From Marinomonas flavescens (lineage in GTDB: Bacteria; Pseudomonadota; Gammaproteobacteria; Pseudomonadales; Marinomonadaceae): a stretch of DNA of 64,000 nt. The notes beneath the pieces are model-generated. The model saw only the letters and a program-made list of their open reading frames with translations, did no database searches and was not told the DNA's origin. How positions within the stretch are numbered: position 1 is the first letter of the stretch; each line of letters opens with the position of its first letter. This document shows, piece by piece, positions 8,066 to 16,490 of this stretch. The stretch spans positions 186,001 through 250,000 of the forward strand of contig NZ_SJSB01000004.1 of NCBI RefSeq assembly GCF_004352835.1, read 5' to 3'. Position numbers and translations under genes: made by a program.

Positions 8066-8806
8066 TTAGAAGTCTTGAATTGTTGGTCTGATAATAATTT
8101 CGTTAATATCGACATCATCTGGTTGTTCAATCGCATAGGCGACAGCTTTGGCAATAGATAAAGCTGGAATGGCGACTTTATAAATATCTTGAACAAACTT
8201 AGAGGTGGCTTCATCCGAACTACCGAATTTTAATTCAGAATCAATTAAGCCGGGTGATAATAGCGTTGTACGTATATTGCCACCCACTTCCGCTCTCAAT
8301 CCTTCAGTTATCGCTTTAACCGCAAATTTTGTACCGCTATAGACAGCCGAACCCGGTGAAACTTTATGTGCAGCAACGGAAGCGAGATTAATAAAGTGAC
8401 CACTATTTTGTTTGGTAAACACGGGAAGTGCAGCGGCGATACCGTAAAGTACCCCTTTGATATTAATGTCAACCATGCGATCCCATTCATTAACCTTAAC
8501 CTCAGCCATTGGGGCAATCGACATCAAGCCAGCATTATTGACCATGACATCTAAGCGTCCAAAAGTCTCAATCGCCTTGTCGACAAGCATTTTAACCTGA
8601 TCGGATTTGGTGACATCCATCGTGACATATTCAGCTTCGCCACCCTGAGCACGAATATCGTTTACGATAGCTGCTAGTTTTTCACTACGACGCGCACCCA
8701 ATACGACTTTAGCGCCTTTTTGAGCCAGAAAACGCGCAGTTGCTTCACCTAAACCACTGCTAGCACCCGTTATAACAATCACTTTATTTTCTATATTTGT
8801 ATTCAT
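8066..8806 (-). CDS. Classical short-chain dehydrogenase/reductase
   Basis: A 246-residue classical SDR that oxidises or reduces an alcohol or carbonyl with NAD(P)H. Visible motifs are the GASSGLGEATA cofactor loop (about 14-24), NNAG (about 90), the catalytic serine in NLASVAAHK, and YSGTKFAVK with catalytic Tyr and Lys. Length is typical. It begins 10 bases downstream of the subfamily I dehalogenase stop, so the two are almost certainly one operon, which would fit oxidation of the alcohol released by dehalogenation; this pairing is inference. Confidence 0.88.
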   Translation of the reverse strand: MNTNIENKVIVITGASSGLGEATARFLAQKGAKVVLGARRSEKLAAIVNDIRAQGGEAEYVTMDVTKSDQVKMLVDKAIETFGRLDVMVNNAGLMSIAPMAEVKVNEWDRMVDINIKGVLYGIAAALPVFTKQNSGHFINLASVAAHKVSPGSAVYSGTKFAVKAITEGLRAEVGGNIRTTLLSPGLIDSELKFGSSDEATSKFVQDIYKVAIPALSIAKAVAYAIEQPDDVDINEIIIRPTIQDF

Positions 8807-8816
8807 TGGATATAGC

Positions 8817-9728
8817 CTATTTATTATTCATTTCTAAGTGAACAAGCGCTTTTTCTGCAATTTCAACACCGTATTCCTGAACAAAATGTCCTGCTTCTGC
8901 AATTTTTAAGGGCTCAGGGCAGCCTTTAATAAAGCTTCTTAAGTACTCCATCGGGCCTTCGCCTAAAGCTGTATCTTTCATGCCAATCGCCATGAAACTT
9001 TGACCGTTCCAGTCTTTTGACCAAAACTCTCTTGCGCGTTTTCCAAGTTCAACGCCATCCATCGTTGGCTCGACAGGCACCATGGCGGGAAAGCGTCTTA
9101 CGCCTGCTTTATAGCTGTTGTCTGGAAATGGCGCATCGTAAGCTATAACATCCATCACAGACACTGCTGACCCTGCGTCACAGGCAAATAAACCACCGAC
9201 AGGTATTTCAGGGGCATTTGCGCAGAAATCTCGCCACTGATAAAACCCTTCAGGGGCGGTTTCACCCACCGATATTGCCGTGTTCATAACAATCAAATTT
9301 TTGAATCGATCTTGCATATCCATTGGGATTGTTAACCCTAGAATTCCGCCCCAGTCTTGACAGACCAGCGTAATATTTTTCAGATCAAGGCGTTCAATTA
9401 ATCGCATTAAACTATCACGGTGAAAATCAAAGGTATAAACTGATTCATCAACGGGTTTATCTGAGCGACCAAAGCCAAACAAATCAGGCGCAACAACACG
9501 ATGACCAGCGCCCGTAAATATAGGAAGCATTTTTCTATATAAGTAGCTCCAAGAAGGCTCACCGTGCAAACATAAAAAAGTGTTTTCAGATGAGAAATCA
9601 CCCTCGTCGATGTAGGCCATGCGTAAAGACTCAAAACCAGCTAAATCATCAATGTAGTTAGGTTGGTAAGGAAAAGCTGGTAATACAGAGAATCTTTCTT
9701 CTGGTGTTCTTAATGCTTTAATCGTCAT
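8817..9728 (-). CDS. Haloalkane dehalogenase, subfamily I (DhlA type)
   Basis: A 303-residue alpha/beta hydrolase with the DhlA-type arrangement: HGEPSWSYLYRKM (E57 in the oxyanion region), nucleophile D125 with halide-binding W126 in CQDWGG, a second candidate halide tryptophan W165 in the cap, catalytic acid D252 after strand 7 and base H281 in GHFVQE. These match one by one the well-known DhlA residues D124, W125, W175, D260 and H289. The acid position separates it from the subfamily II enzyme at 5,645. It precedes the classical SDR by 10 bases. Confidence 0.87.
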   Translation of the reverse strand: MTIKALRTPEERFSVLPAFPYQPNYIDDLAGFESLRMAYIDEGDFSSENTFLCLHGEPSWSYLYRKMLPIFTGAGHRVVAPDLFGFGRSDKPVDESVYTFDFHRDSLMRLIERLDLKNITLVCQDWGGILGLTIPMDMQDRFKNLIVMNTAISVGETAPEGFYQWRDFCANAPEIPVGGLFACDAGSAVSVMDVIAYDAPFPDNSYKAGVRRFPAMVPVEPTMDGVELGKRAREFWSKDWNGQSFMAIGMKDTALGEGPMEYLRSFIKGCPEPLKIAEAGHFVQEYGVEIAEKALVHLEMNNK

Positions 9729-9804
9729 AATATTTCTCCTGAAAGTAGTTTGCTTGAGTTTGCTTAAGTTAATGTTATCAATGCTAAAATTATTAATTTA
9801 TAAG

Positions 9805-10185
9805 TTACTGGGTTTTGCCTAAAAATAGCGATTTAAAAGACAGTCCAGATACGCGCATACTGCCAATGATGTAAACAAAGGCGGTAATAAGATCTATGAC
9901 TGAAATAAAGATAAATACCTTTGGAGCCAAGCCTAATGAAGCGGCATATGTAACAATGATAAAGCCGACCATTCTTACCAATCCGTTCCAAACAATAAGA
10001 GGGGCACGGGTTTTAATATCTGAAGTAGCCCAAAGTAACGCAGCGCCCATAAGCATAAAAGATACGCCCAATACCACTGTGATAATTAACGTGTCTGCTT
10101 GAGGTGCCATCAGCGCTGAAATAATCATGCCTAGTGCGATTGGAAAGTTGAATAGCGCCGTAATTTGTACGAATTTTTTAAACAT
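9805..10185 (-). CDS. Small four-helix membrane protein
   Basis: A 126-residue integral membrane protein with about four hydrophobic stretches (ALFNFPIALGMIISAL, LIITVVLGVSFMLMGAALLW, LVRMVGFIIVTYAASLGL, VFIFISVIDLITAFVYIIG). I do not recognise a named family. The open frame runs back to 10,266, but that start lies within the operator region; ATG at 10,185 (MFKKF) is preferred. It is the first gene of the minus-strand group leading to the dehalogenase and diverges from the TetR gene, so it is likely repressed by it. Confidence 0.65.
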   Translation of the reverse strand: MFKKFVQITALFNFPIALGMIISALMAPQADTLIITVVLGVSFMLMGAALLWATSDIKTRAPLIVWNGLVRMVGFIIVTYAASLGLAPKVFIFISVIDLITAFVYIIGSMRVSGLSFKSLFLGKTQ

Positions 10186-10210
10186 TTTTAGTTCACTTAT
10201 TTTACACTTA

Positions 10211-10300
10211 TGAAGCGATCGCTTCAGAATTAAGTTAATTGTGAAGCGATCACTTTGTAATGTCAATAGGGTGAATTGACATTTTGAAGTGACTGCTTCA
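10211..10300. promoter_or_regulatory. Three 16-bp palindromic operators between divergent genes
   Basis: TGAAGCGATCGCTTCA (10,211-10,226) is a perfect palindrome. Close relatives occur at 10,242-10,257 (TGAAGCGATCACTTTG) and 10,285-10,300 (TGAAGTGACTGCTTCA). They fill the gap between the divergent membrane-protein and TetR genes. Palindromes of this size in such a gap are the usual TetR-family binding sites, so this is probably the shared control region of both directions. Confidence 0.75.
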
Positions 10301-10338
10301 AAATAGAGTTAATTAATATTATTTTTAAGGGCCACAGA

Positions 10339-10941
10339 GTGAAAGCAGGACGAAAAAGAGCGTTTGATAAAGAGGTCGTTTTAGATAAAGCGATGCGGTT
10401 ATTTTGGGCCAATGGATATTCAGGTACTTCTGTTGCCAATCTTTCTTCTGAGCTTGGCATTAATACGTCGAGCTTGTACGGCACGTTTGTCAATAAAGAG
10501 CAATTGTTCAAAGATGCATTGGCACATTATCAAAAACAATATGTAGAAGTTAACTACAGCCATCTAGTAGAGCCATCAAATGCAACATTAAAGGAGCGGT
10601 TACAAGCTTGTTTCTATGGACTTATTGAGCTATTTACCAGCGATGAAACGCCCCGTGGATGTTTGCTTGTAAAAAGTGTTAATGAATCAGATAGTGTTGC
10701 GTTTCCAGAAGATGCGGTTGTTTATATAGAAAAATCAGGAACAGAAACTCAGAAAATACTGACGGATTTATTCGTGTCTGGCATTGCGAAGACGGATATG
10801 CCCAAAGGTCAAACAGCTGAAAAACTTGCTACGTATCTATTGTCAATTAGTTATGGCATTGCCGTTCAAGCAAAGGCTGGTAAATCGGAAGAAGAGTTAA
10901 AGTCAGTCCTTGATCATAGTTTGAATTCTATCCTTGGTTAA
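10339..10941 (+). CDS. TetR/AcrR-family transcriptional regulator
   Basis: A 200-residue repressor. The N-terminal 60 residues form the TetR helix-turn-helix: GRKRAFDKEVVLDKAM, then NGYSGTSVANLSSELGINTSSLYGTF with the recognition helix. The C-terminal ligand domain contains PRGCLLVKSVNE, shared with regulators that respond to electrophiles or small organics. It diverges from the membrane protein/dehalogenase group with three palindromes between them. By analogy it represses both directions and is released by a small molecule, perhaps a halogenated compound or its product (inference). Confidence 0.87.
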   Translation: MKAGRKRAFDKEVVLDKAMRLFWANGYSGTSVANLSSELGINTSSLYGTFVNKEQLFKDALAHYQKQYVEVNYSHLVEPSNATLKERLQACFYGLIELFTSDETPRGCLLVKSVNESDSVAFPEDAVVYIEKSGTETQKILTDLFVSGIAKTDMPKGQTAEKLATYLLSISYGIAVQAKAGKSEEELKSVLDHSLNSILG

Positions 10942-11212
10942 AATTGATTAATAATTATGTCGAACTAATGTTGGATATAAATTTATAGTTTTACAAGGCG
11001 CTTTGGTGGCTAAGCAGACAATGAATAGGTACAAATTTTGGTTTAATTTAGTATGCTTTTAACAATTGTTGACAAAGTTGACCTAAGAGCTACATTGATT
11101 AGTTTTATGTCATATGTGTTAAATTGCTACTCTGTTTTGAAAAGTGATGAAATTTTAAATAAGGCCACTATCTCATTAAATTTTAACTTGTCAGCGAAAG
11201 TGTTTAGTTGGT

Positions 11213-11301
11213 AGGGGTATAAAGTGGGGTATCAATAAAATTCCCATGTTAATAATTTAATATAATCAATCAGATAAATGATATGTGGGCGGGATGATGT
11301 A
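11213..11301 (+). repeat. R3: empty att-like repeat, third copy
   Basis: Same layout as R1 and R2: two GGGGTAT direct repeats, TTCCCAT, and TGTGGGCGGGATGATGTA ending at 11,301. One base in the intron's second recognition block differs (GCGGG in place of GCGGC). Bases 11,291-11,310 form a perfect 8-bp hairpin, GGGATGAT-GTAA-ATCATCCC. Between the tetR stop (10,941) and R3 I see no gene. Confidence 0.6.
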
Positions 11302-11330
11302 AATCATCCCCTAAGTCATTGAAATATAAG

Positions 11331-11358
11331 AAGCCTCGCTAACGCGGGGCTTTTTTTT
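11331..11358 (+). terminator. Rho-independent terminator of R3
   Basis: AAGCCTCGC and GCGGGGCTT pair around a TAAC loop and are followed by eight T. The hairpin and its 30-base lead-in (AATCATCCCCTAAG...) recur at 16,969-17,024. Confidence 0.8.
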
Positions 11359-11393
11359 GCTTGTTTGGTTTGTGTGATGACATGTGATTGGCG

Positions 11394-11476
11394 CAGCGCC
11401 TTTGTCCATGTTGCAACCAACTGATAGCGTCCGAAACAGGGTGGGATCTTTATTATGTGGTAGAGCGCAATAGTGA
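11394..11476 (+). pseudogene. Fragment of a group II intron maturase (HNH part)
   Basis: About 80 bases align without gaps to 3,705-3,787 of the intact maturase, at roughly 80-85% identity by eye. They cover the CPCCNQL...GWNIHHVVE stretch of the HNH nuclease. Neither the reverse transcriptase part nor the end of the domain is present nearby, so it is a relic. It differs enough to come from a second, related intron copy. Confidence 0.8.
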
Positions 11477-11518
11477 GGTTGTTTTTAATCACACGGTTGC
11501 GATGTGGTAATCATTGGC

Positions 11519-12466
11519 TCACTGAACATACATGGAAGAATAATTCTCTACATAGTCTTCCCATATTGGAGGAGTGCCGATCACATCTTGTACTGTTTCG
11601 ATAAATTTTTTGACCAGTGGCGTTTGATTTCTGTGTGGGTAAACGGCGTATAGTGCACCAAAGTCACTTGGAAACCAGTAGTTTTGCAGTATCGGGACGA
11701 GTCCGAGATCTTTAAGGTTTGATTTAAGCACGGACAGGTCCGCGATTGAATAGCCCAGCCCAGCTTGTGTTGCACTAATAAGCGATTCTACGCTGTTTGC
11801 TTTAAAGCGCCCGTTGATGCTGTATTTCTCCATTTTACTCTGTCCGGAAGGTGCCATTTCCAGCTTATCAAATGTAAAAGAGCCATTTGAATAGGTAATC
11901 GCAGGTAAGGAAATAAGCTCTTTAAGCGTTTGAGGATTGCCGTGCTCTTCAATAAAGTGGGGAGAGGCGAGAATAACCAACTTGGTTGGTGCGAGTTTCT
12001 TCGCGATATTGCTTGAGTCTTTGGGGGTGTTTAGGCGAAAAGCGATATCGAATTTTTCACCTACGATATCCATTAGTCTGTCGTCCAATGAAAGCTCAAT
12101 ATAGGTTTCCGGGTATTTCTTCATAAAAAGATTAATGGCTTTTTGCAGATATGGATTGCCAAGCGAAACATAGCTGGTTATCCGTAGTAATCCTCTAGGT
12201 TCCGTATGAAACGTTTCTGCTAAGCGTTGAGTTTTACTGAGTTCATTACGGATAACTTTGGCTTGCTCTAGGATTTCTCGCCCTGCATCCGTTAAGGATA
12301 AAGAGCGAGTGGTGCGGTTGAGTAACCTTACGCCTAGGGTCTCTTCCAATATTTTGAATTGCTTAGTGACCACAGCTCTATCCATGTGCCTGAGCTCAGC
12401 GGCTTTAGCAAAGGAGCCCTGATAAACAATATCCAAGAACAGGTCAAGGCGAGTCGCTATATCCAT
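11519..12466 (-). CDS. LysR-family transcriptional regulator
   Basis: A 315-residue regulator. The N-terminus is the LysR winged helix-turn-helix (MDIATRLDLFLDIVYQGSF, AAELRHMDRAVVTKQFKILEETLGVRLLNR, then TRSLSLTDAG), and the rest is the periplasmic-binding-like effector domain. Length is normal for the family. It is the last gene of a minus-strand series after the nitroreductase and the subfamily III dehalogenase-like hydrolase, with a 94-base gap, and probably regulates this block (inference). Confidence 0.88.
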   Translation of the reverse strand: MDIATRLDLFLDIVYQGSFAKAAELRHMDRAVVTKQFKILEETLGVRLLNRTTRSLSLTDAGREILEQAKVIRNELSKTQRLAETFHTEPRGLLRITSYVSLGNPYLQKAINLFMKKYPETYIELSLDDRLMDIVGEKFDIAFRLNTPKDSSNIAKKLAPTKLVILASPHFIEEHGNPQTLKELISLPAITYSNGSFTFDKLEMAPSGQSKMEKYSINGRFKANSVESLISATQAGLGYSIADLSVLKSNLKDLGLVPILQNYWFPSDFGALYAVYPHRNQTPLVKKFIETVQDVIGTPPIWEDYVENYSSMYVQ

Positions 12467-12560
12467 ATCTTATCCGCTAGTAAATTAAAAAATGAATCTG
12501 AAGCTCAATTTTAATGTATTAAAAGGGATAAGTAACTTAAATCGAATACGCTTATGTCAG

Positions 12561-13220
12561 CTAAATGACAGTGAAGACCTCTTCGGTTGCCAGTCGAGAT
12601 TTGGGTAGTCCGAAGTTGAAATCCTCAGCATCCGCATGATAGCCCATCGCTAAGGCTACATGGCATACGTAGCCATTCAATTCATCAGTGAAAACCTCAC
12701 CGATGAGTTCTGAGTCAATGCCTTCCATCGGTGTTGAATCTATGCCTAACCGAGCTAGAGTATGCAGCGCATTACCCAGAGCGATATAAGTTTGTGCTTT
12801 AGTCCACGTTGCGTTAGAACCTTGCTCGTCTCTTAGAAGGTCTGCAAAGTGAAGCGCTCCGTTTAAGGCAGCATCATATTTTTCTTCTTTTAAACGGCCT
12901 AATGCAACATTGATATCCAGCACTTTTTTGTGGTCGTCCCTCTGGTAGTTCGGATTGTGTGCAAAAAGGATAATATGTGACGCTTCCTTAGCATGGTGAC
13001 GATTAGGCTGATACTTATTAACAAAGGTGGCGTCGAGACGATTTTTTGCTTCATCACTTTCTATTAATATAAATTTCCAGGGCTGTGAATTAATGGATGA
13101 AGCTGACAGCCGAATCGCTTCTTTGATTATTTCAATGTTTTCCGCTGAAATGCGTTTGCTGGGATCGTATTGTTTGGTTGTATAGCGGGCGCTTAAATCT
13201 TTTATAATCGAGTGAGTCAT
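12561..13220 (-). CDS. NfsB-like NAD(P)H nitroreductase
   Basis: A 219-residue flavoprotein that resembles NfsB along its length: the N-terminal RYTTKQYDPSK, ASSINSQPWKFILI (FMN-binding), a middle QTYIALGNALHTLARLGIDSTPMEG and the C-terminal FNFGLPKSRL. The family reduces nitroaromatics, quinones or other electrophiles with FMN and NAD(P)H. It lies 22 bases downstream of the dehalogenase-like hydrolase and is likely in its operon. The physiological substrate is unknown. Confidence 0.87.
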   Translation of the reverse strand: MTHSIIKDLSARYTTKQYDPSKRISAENIEIIKEAIRLSASSINSQPWKFILIESDEAKNRLDATFVNKYQPNRHHAKEASHIILFAHNPNYQRDDHKKVLDINVALGRLKEEKYDAALNGALHFADLLRDEQGSNATWTKAQTYIALGNALHTLARLGIDSTPMEGIDSELIGEVFTDELNGYVCHVALAMGYHADAEDFNFGLPKSRLATEEVFTVI

Positions 13221-13242
13221 TGGTTTCTCTTTAACTGTTTAT

Positions 13243-14220
13243 TTAATTTACTTTTTTCAGGATTTTTCTGAGTGCAATAGTAAAGCTTTCTGGGCTATCT
13301 TCCTGAACAAAATGGCAGGCATCAGGTACAAGTTGTACGTCTGCTTTAGGAAAATGCGATCGCCATTTTGCAATGGCTTCAGGCGTGCCATGATTGAAGT
13401 CCTTTTGGCCAAAAATAAACTCTACTGGTTTATTCGCGAGTGTTTTTAGTCTGGCCTCTATTTTCTCTAGCCATGCGCCTGCAAGGGTGATCTGCTGAGG
13501 AAAAATGGCGGTTGCTCTTCTTGAATCCGGTGTTGGAAATGTCATGGTATAAGCATCAACGATGGCTTGGTTACTGCTGGATTCTTTCTTAATGTTTGCC
13601 AGCATTAGCTTAGTAACAAAGACGTTCTCATTCAGTACCCGCTGTTCCATCTCCGGTGTTCTAAACAACATGGAAAATGCTTCAATACCGCCATCAACTT
13701 TCCACGCCCAAGTATTGGAAATCACCACTCCAAGTACATTATCAGGGTGATTCGTCGCCACGTTTAGCCCGGTCGGCCCACCCCAGTCCTGAACAACCAT
13801 GATGAATTTGTCTAATTTCAGATGTTCAAAAATTAAAGATTCAATCCACTCTGAGTGCTCCTGTGGCGTAAAACCGAAATCAGCAGGCGTATCTGAAAAG
13901 CCAAACCCAGGAAGGTCATAAGCAATTACCCGAGCTTCTTTTGACATGTCTTTGATTATGTTGCGGTTTAAAAAAGACCAATCGGGGTTGCCATGCGTCA
14001 GAACAATGGGAATGCCTTCGCCTTCATCGACATAATGCATCGACACACCGTTTCGTTCATACCAGTGGCTCTTAAATGGGTACTCTTCTTTATCGACTAT
14101 AAAAGGACGTTGCTTTTGATTAGTCACGTCGGCGTTGTTGATAATTGGATCTGGCTCAACGTGGTAGACGATCGGCTGTGAGTATTCAGCAGCAAGTTTT
14201 TTTAATGCTTCTACAGACAT
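13243..14220 (-). CDS. Haloalkane dehalogenase-like hydrolase, subfamily III type
   Basis: A 325-residue alpha/beta hydrolase with an N-terminal extension of about 45 residues. It keeps the dehalogenase set: HGNPDWSFLNR with N78, nucleophile D145 and halide-binding W146 in VQDWGGP, acid D274 after strand 7 (FGQKDF) and base H303 in CHFVQED. N in the oxyanion region with the acid after strand 7 is the subfamily III pattern, distinct from the two enzymes at 5,645 and 8,817. Activity in subfamily III is often weak, so the true substrate may differ. First gene of the minus-strand group. Confidence 0.82.
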   Translation of the reverse strand: MSVEALKKLAAEYSQPIVYHVEPDPIINNADVTNQKQRPFIVDKEEYPFKSHWYERNGVSMHYVDEGEGIPIVLTHGNPDWSFLNRNIIKDMSKEARVIAYDLPGFGFSDTPADFGFTPQEHSEWIESLIFEHLKLDKFIMVVQDWGGPTGLNVATNHPDNVLGVVISNTWAWKVDGGIEAFSMLFRTPEMEQRVLNENVFVTKLMLANIKKESSSNQAIVDAYTMTFPTPDSRRATAIFPQQITLAGAWLEKIEARLKTLANKPVEFIFGQKDFNHGTPEAIAKWRSHFPKADVQLVPDACHFVQEDSPESFTIALRKILKKVN

Positions 14221-14442
14221 GTGTTCTTCCAGTGTGGGGTGAAAAAATGATTGCTGAGCTCAATTAATGTAATCGATGAGTTAGTTGACAGCTAAGCCAT
14301 AAAGGGCATCTTATCACGCTATATATCCCTTTATTGTTTCTTAATATTCAACAATCAATTGGCTATACGCCTCTATATCATTGCTTCGAGTCGGGCCATA
14401 ATTCAATCAATCGAACACACTGATCACTACAGAGTTAAAAAT

Positions 14443-15300
14443 ATGAAATCTACCCTTGCATCAGCCTTTATCGTCCTGTCTTTATTGTTTGCCAGCGCGA
14501 CTCAAGCCGCCTCATTAGCACCACAATGGGAGCTAACAGGGTTCTCACAACCCGAATCTGTTTATGTTTCACCTGAACATAAATGGATATATGTTTCTAA
14601 TGTAAACGGTCAAAAACCCGGCTTTATCAGTAAGCTCTCTAAAGGTGGTGTTATCGAGCAACTAAAATGGGTTGACGGGTTAGGTATGCCAACGGGTATG
14701 GGCATGTTTGGCAGCGATCTCTATGTTGTAGATAGAAATCAGGTCCATATCATCAACACCGAAACCGGAAGTATGACTAAGAGCATAAAGGCAAATGATG
14801 CTGTCATGCTGAATGATTTGACGATTAGTGATAAAGGACAAGTATTTGTTGGCGATATCGCGGCAGGAAAAATCTATACCTTAGTCGATAATAAATTAGT
14901 TGTTTGGTTGGAAGATAAAAACCTCCCACATCCAAATGGCTTATTGGCACAGGGAAATACACTTGTTGTCGCCAATATGGCAAGCAAGTTAGCTCAGCAA
15001 TTTGAGCCCGAAGAATATGGCTCAATCTATAAAATTAATATCGCTGATAAATCGCTGCAAATGATTAACTCAAGCTACAGGCTTGGTGGTTTGGACGGTC
15101 TAACCGAATTGAATAATTCACTGGTTGTCAGTCATTTTCCTGCGGGGGAGATTTATCAGATCACAGACAAAGAACGAACGCTGTTAGGCACTTTAGATAT
15201 TAGTACCGCGGATATTAGTGTTGATGACAGCACTGATACGCTGTTTGTTCCATTCTTATTAAAGGACAAAGTTGCTTCTTATAAGGTTATCAACGATTAG
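14443..15300 (+). CDS. Secreted SMP-30/gluconolactonase-like beta-propeller protein
   Basis: A 285-residue protein with a clear signal peptide (MKSTLASAFIVLSLLFASATQA), so periplasmic or secreted. The mature part has repeated propeller strands (PESVYVSPEHKWIYVSN, GMPTGMGMFGSDLYVVD, LNDLTISDKGQVFVGD, HPNGLLAQGNTLVVANM) of the SMP-30/LRE family, which includes lactonases. The frame extends back to 14,359, but the signal peptide begins at ATG 14,443. It diverges from the dehalogenase-like gene; the 222 bases between them must hold both promoters. Confidence 0.82.
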   Translation: MKSTLASAFIVLSLLFASATQAASLAPQWELTGFSQPESVYVSPEHKWIYVSNVNGQKPGFISKLSKGGVIEQLKWVDGLGMPTGMGMFGSDLYVVDRNQVHIINTETGSMTKSIKANDAVMLNDLTISDKGQVFVGDIAAGKIYTLVDNKLVVWLEDKNLPHPNGLLAQGNTLVVANMASKLAQQFEPEEYGSIYKINIADKSLQMINSSYRLGGLDGLTELNNSLVVSHFPAGEIYQITDKERTLLGTLDISTADISVDDSTDTLFVPFLLKDKVASYKVIND

Positions 15301-15352
15301 CGCTATTTATGACATTACCTATTTTGGTGCCAAATAATATAAGGGAAATACG

Positions 15353-15988
15353 ATGAAAATTGAAATGTGGGCTGATTATACCTGCCCCTTTTGTTACATG
15401 GGGCAAGCCAGTCTTGATCAAGCGCTTGACGGGCTTGGATTGAGTGAAGAAATAGAAATTGTACATAAGAGCTTTCAGTTGGAACCCAATGAAGCTTGTC
15501 ATGCTGGCGAAGATCTCAATGAGCTGGTGGCAAAAAGATACGGTAAGTCTTACGAATGGGGCAAAGCCCATAACGAACAACACACTCAAATGGCCGCCGG
15601 TTTTGGTTTGCATTTGAATCTAGCAGATCAAACCATCAACAATACGATTCTTGCGCATCAGACCACTAAATTTGCGGATGCAGAAGGTAAAAAAGAGCGG
15701 ATGATTGAGCGTATATATCAAGCGACCTTTGAAGAAGGTAAAGATATCGGTGATAAGCAAACGTTATTAGATCTTGCCGCAGAGATTGGCTTAGATGCAG
15801 ATAAACTTGCAAAAGCGTTGGATGAAAAAACCTACCTCAGCGCCACTCATTCAGACATTAGAGAGGCAATGACAACAGGGATAAACGGAGTTCCTTTTTA
15901 TCTGATCAATGGCAATACGCCTGTGTTCGGGTTGCACAAGGTAGATGCATTAAAAGCAATTCTACAAGAAGCGAGTAAGCAGCCTTAA
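15353..15988 (+). CDS. DsbA-family FrnE-like oxidoreductase
   Basis: A 211-residue protein with a thioredoxin-like CPFC site (C11, C14) near the start and the DsbA helical insertion, ending GINGVPFYLINGNTPVFGLHKVDAL with the cis-proline segment. No signal peptide, so cytoplasmic, as for FrnE and 2-hydroxychromene isomerase relatives. These act in thiol redox or stress protection. AAGGGA upstream supports the ATG. It follows the propeller gene by 52 bases. Confidence 0.87.
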   Translation: MKIEMWADYTCPFCYMGQASLDQALDGLGLSEEIEIVHKSFQLEPNEACHAGEDLNELVAKRYGKSYEWGKAHNEQHTQMAAGFGLHLNLADQTINNTILAHQTTKFADAEGKKERMIERIYQATFEEGKDIGDKQTLLDLAAEIGLDADKLAKALDEKTYLSATHSDIREAMTTGINGVPFYLINGNTPVFGLHKVDALKAILQEASKQP

Positions 15989-16121
15989 TCCTCAACACAA
16001 AAAATACAGATGAGAGCCGTTCGATTATCTAATCACTTTAACGTTAAGTGATAGATAGAACTAACCGTTTTAAGAAGCCTCTTTACTAGTTAGGGCTAAA
16101 GAGAAAATACTGGAGAAAGTA

Positions 16122-16490
16122 ATGTTTAAAAATTTTGGATGGATAGTTGAAGCAAAGTTAAACGCTGGTCAGTTAGAGAACTTCAAGAAAGTAATGAACT
16201 CTCAAGTTAACCGAGCATTGACTGAAGATGGCACGCTAAACTATCAATATTATCTTTCTGATGCTGGGGATGTGATGGTTTATGAGCGCTTCAAGAATGC
16301 GGATTCATCACACGAGCATATAGAAAACTGGGATGCCCATGCTGAAAAATGGATGGCAGCGGCAACACCTACCCGTATGTTACATTTAGGAGAGCTTCCT
16401 GAAGATGTTCGTGAAAGACATTCGGCCCTAGATCCTCTTTGGCTAAAGCCATTGGGTGGATTTGCAAGAGAAGAAGCTGAAGGAGCCTGA
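16122..16490 (+). CDS. Antibiotic biosynthesis monooxygenase (ABM)-like protein, copy 1
   Basis: A 122-residue ferredoxin-fold protein of the ABM or quinol monooxygenase superfamily: FGWIVEAKLNAGQLENFKK forms the first strand and helix, and YQYYLSDAGDVMVYERF the central strands. GGAG upstream supports the ATG. Members are often cofactor-free oxygenases or small dimeric binding proteins, so function is open. A second copy, about 75% identical by eye, follows directly and overlaps its stop codon. The extra ending FAREEAEGA is not in copy 2. Confidence 0.75.
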   Translation: MFKNFGWIVEAKLNAGQLENFKKVMNSQVNRALTEDGTLNYQYYLSDAGDVMVYERFKNADSSHEHIENWDAHAEKWMAAATPTRMLHLGELPEDVRERHSALDPLWLKPLGGFAREEAEGA

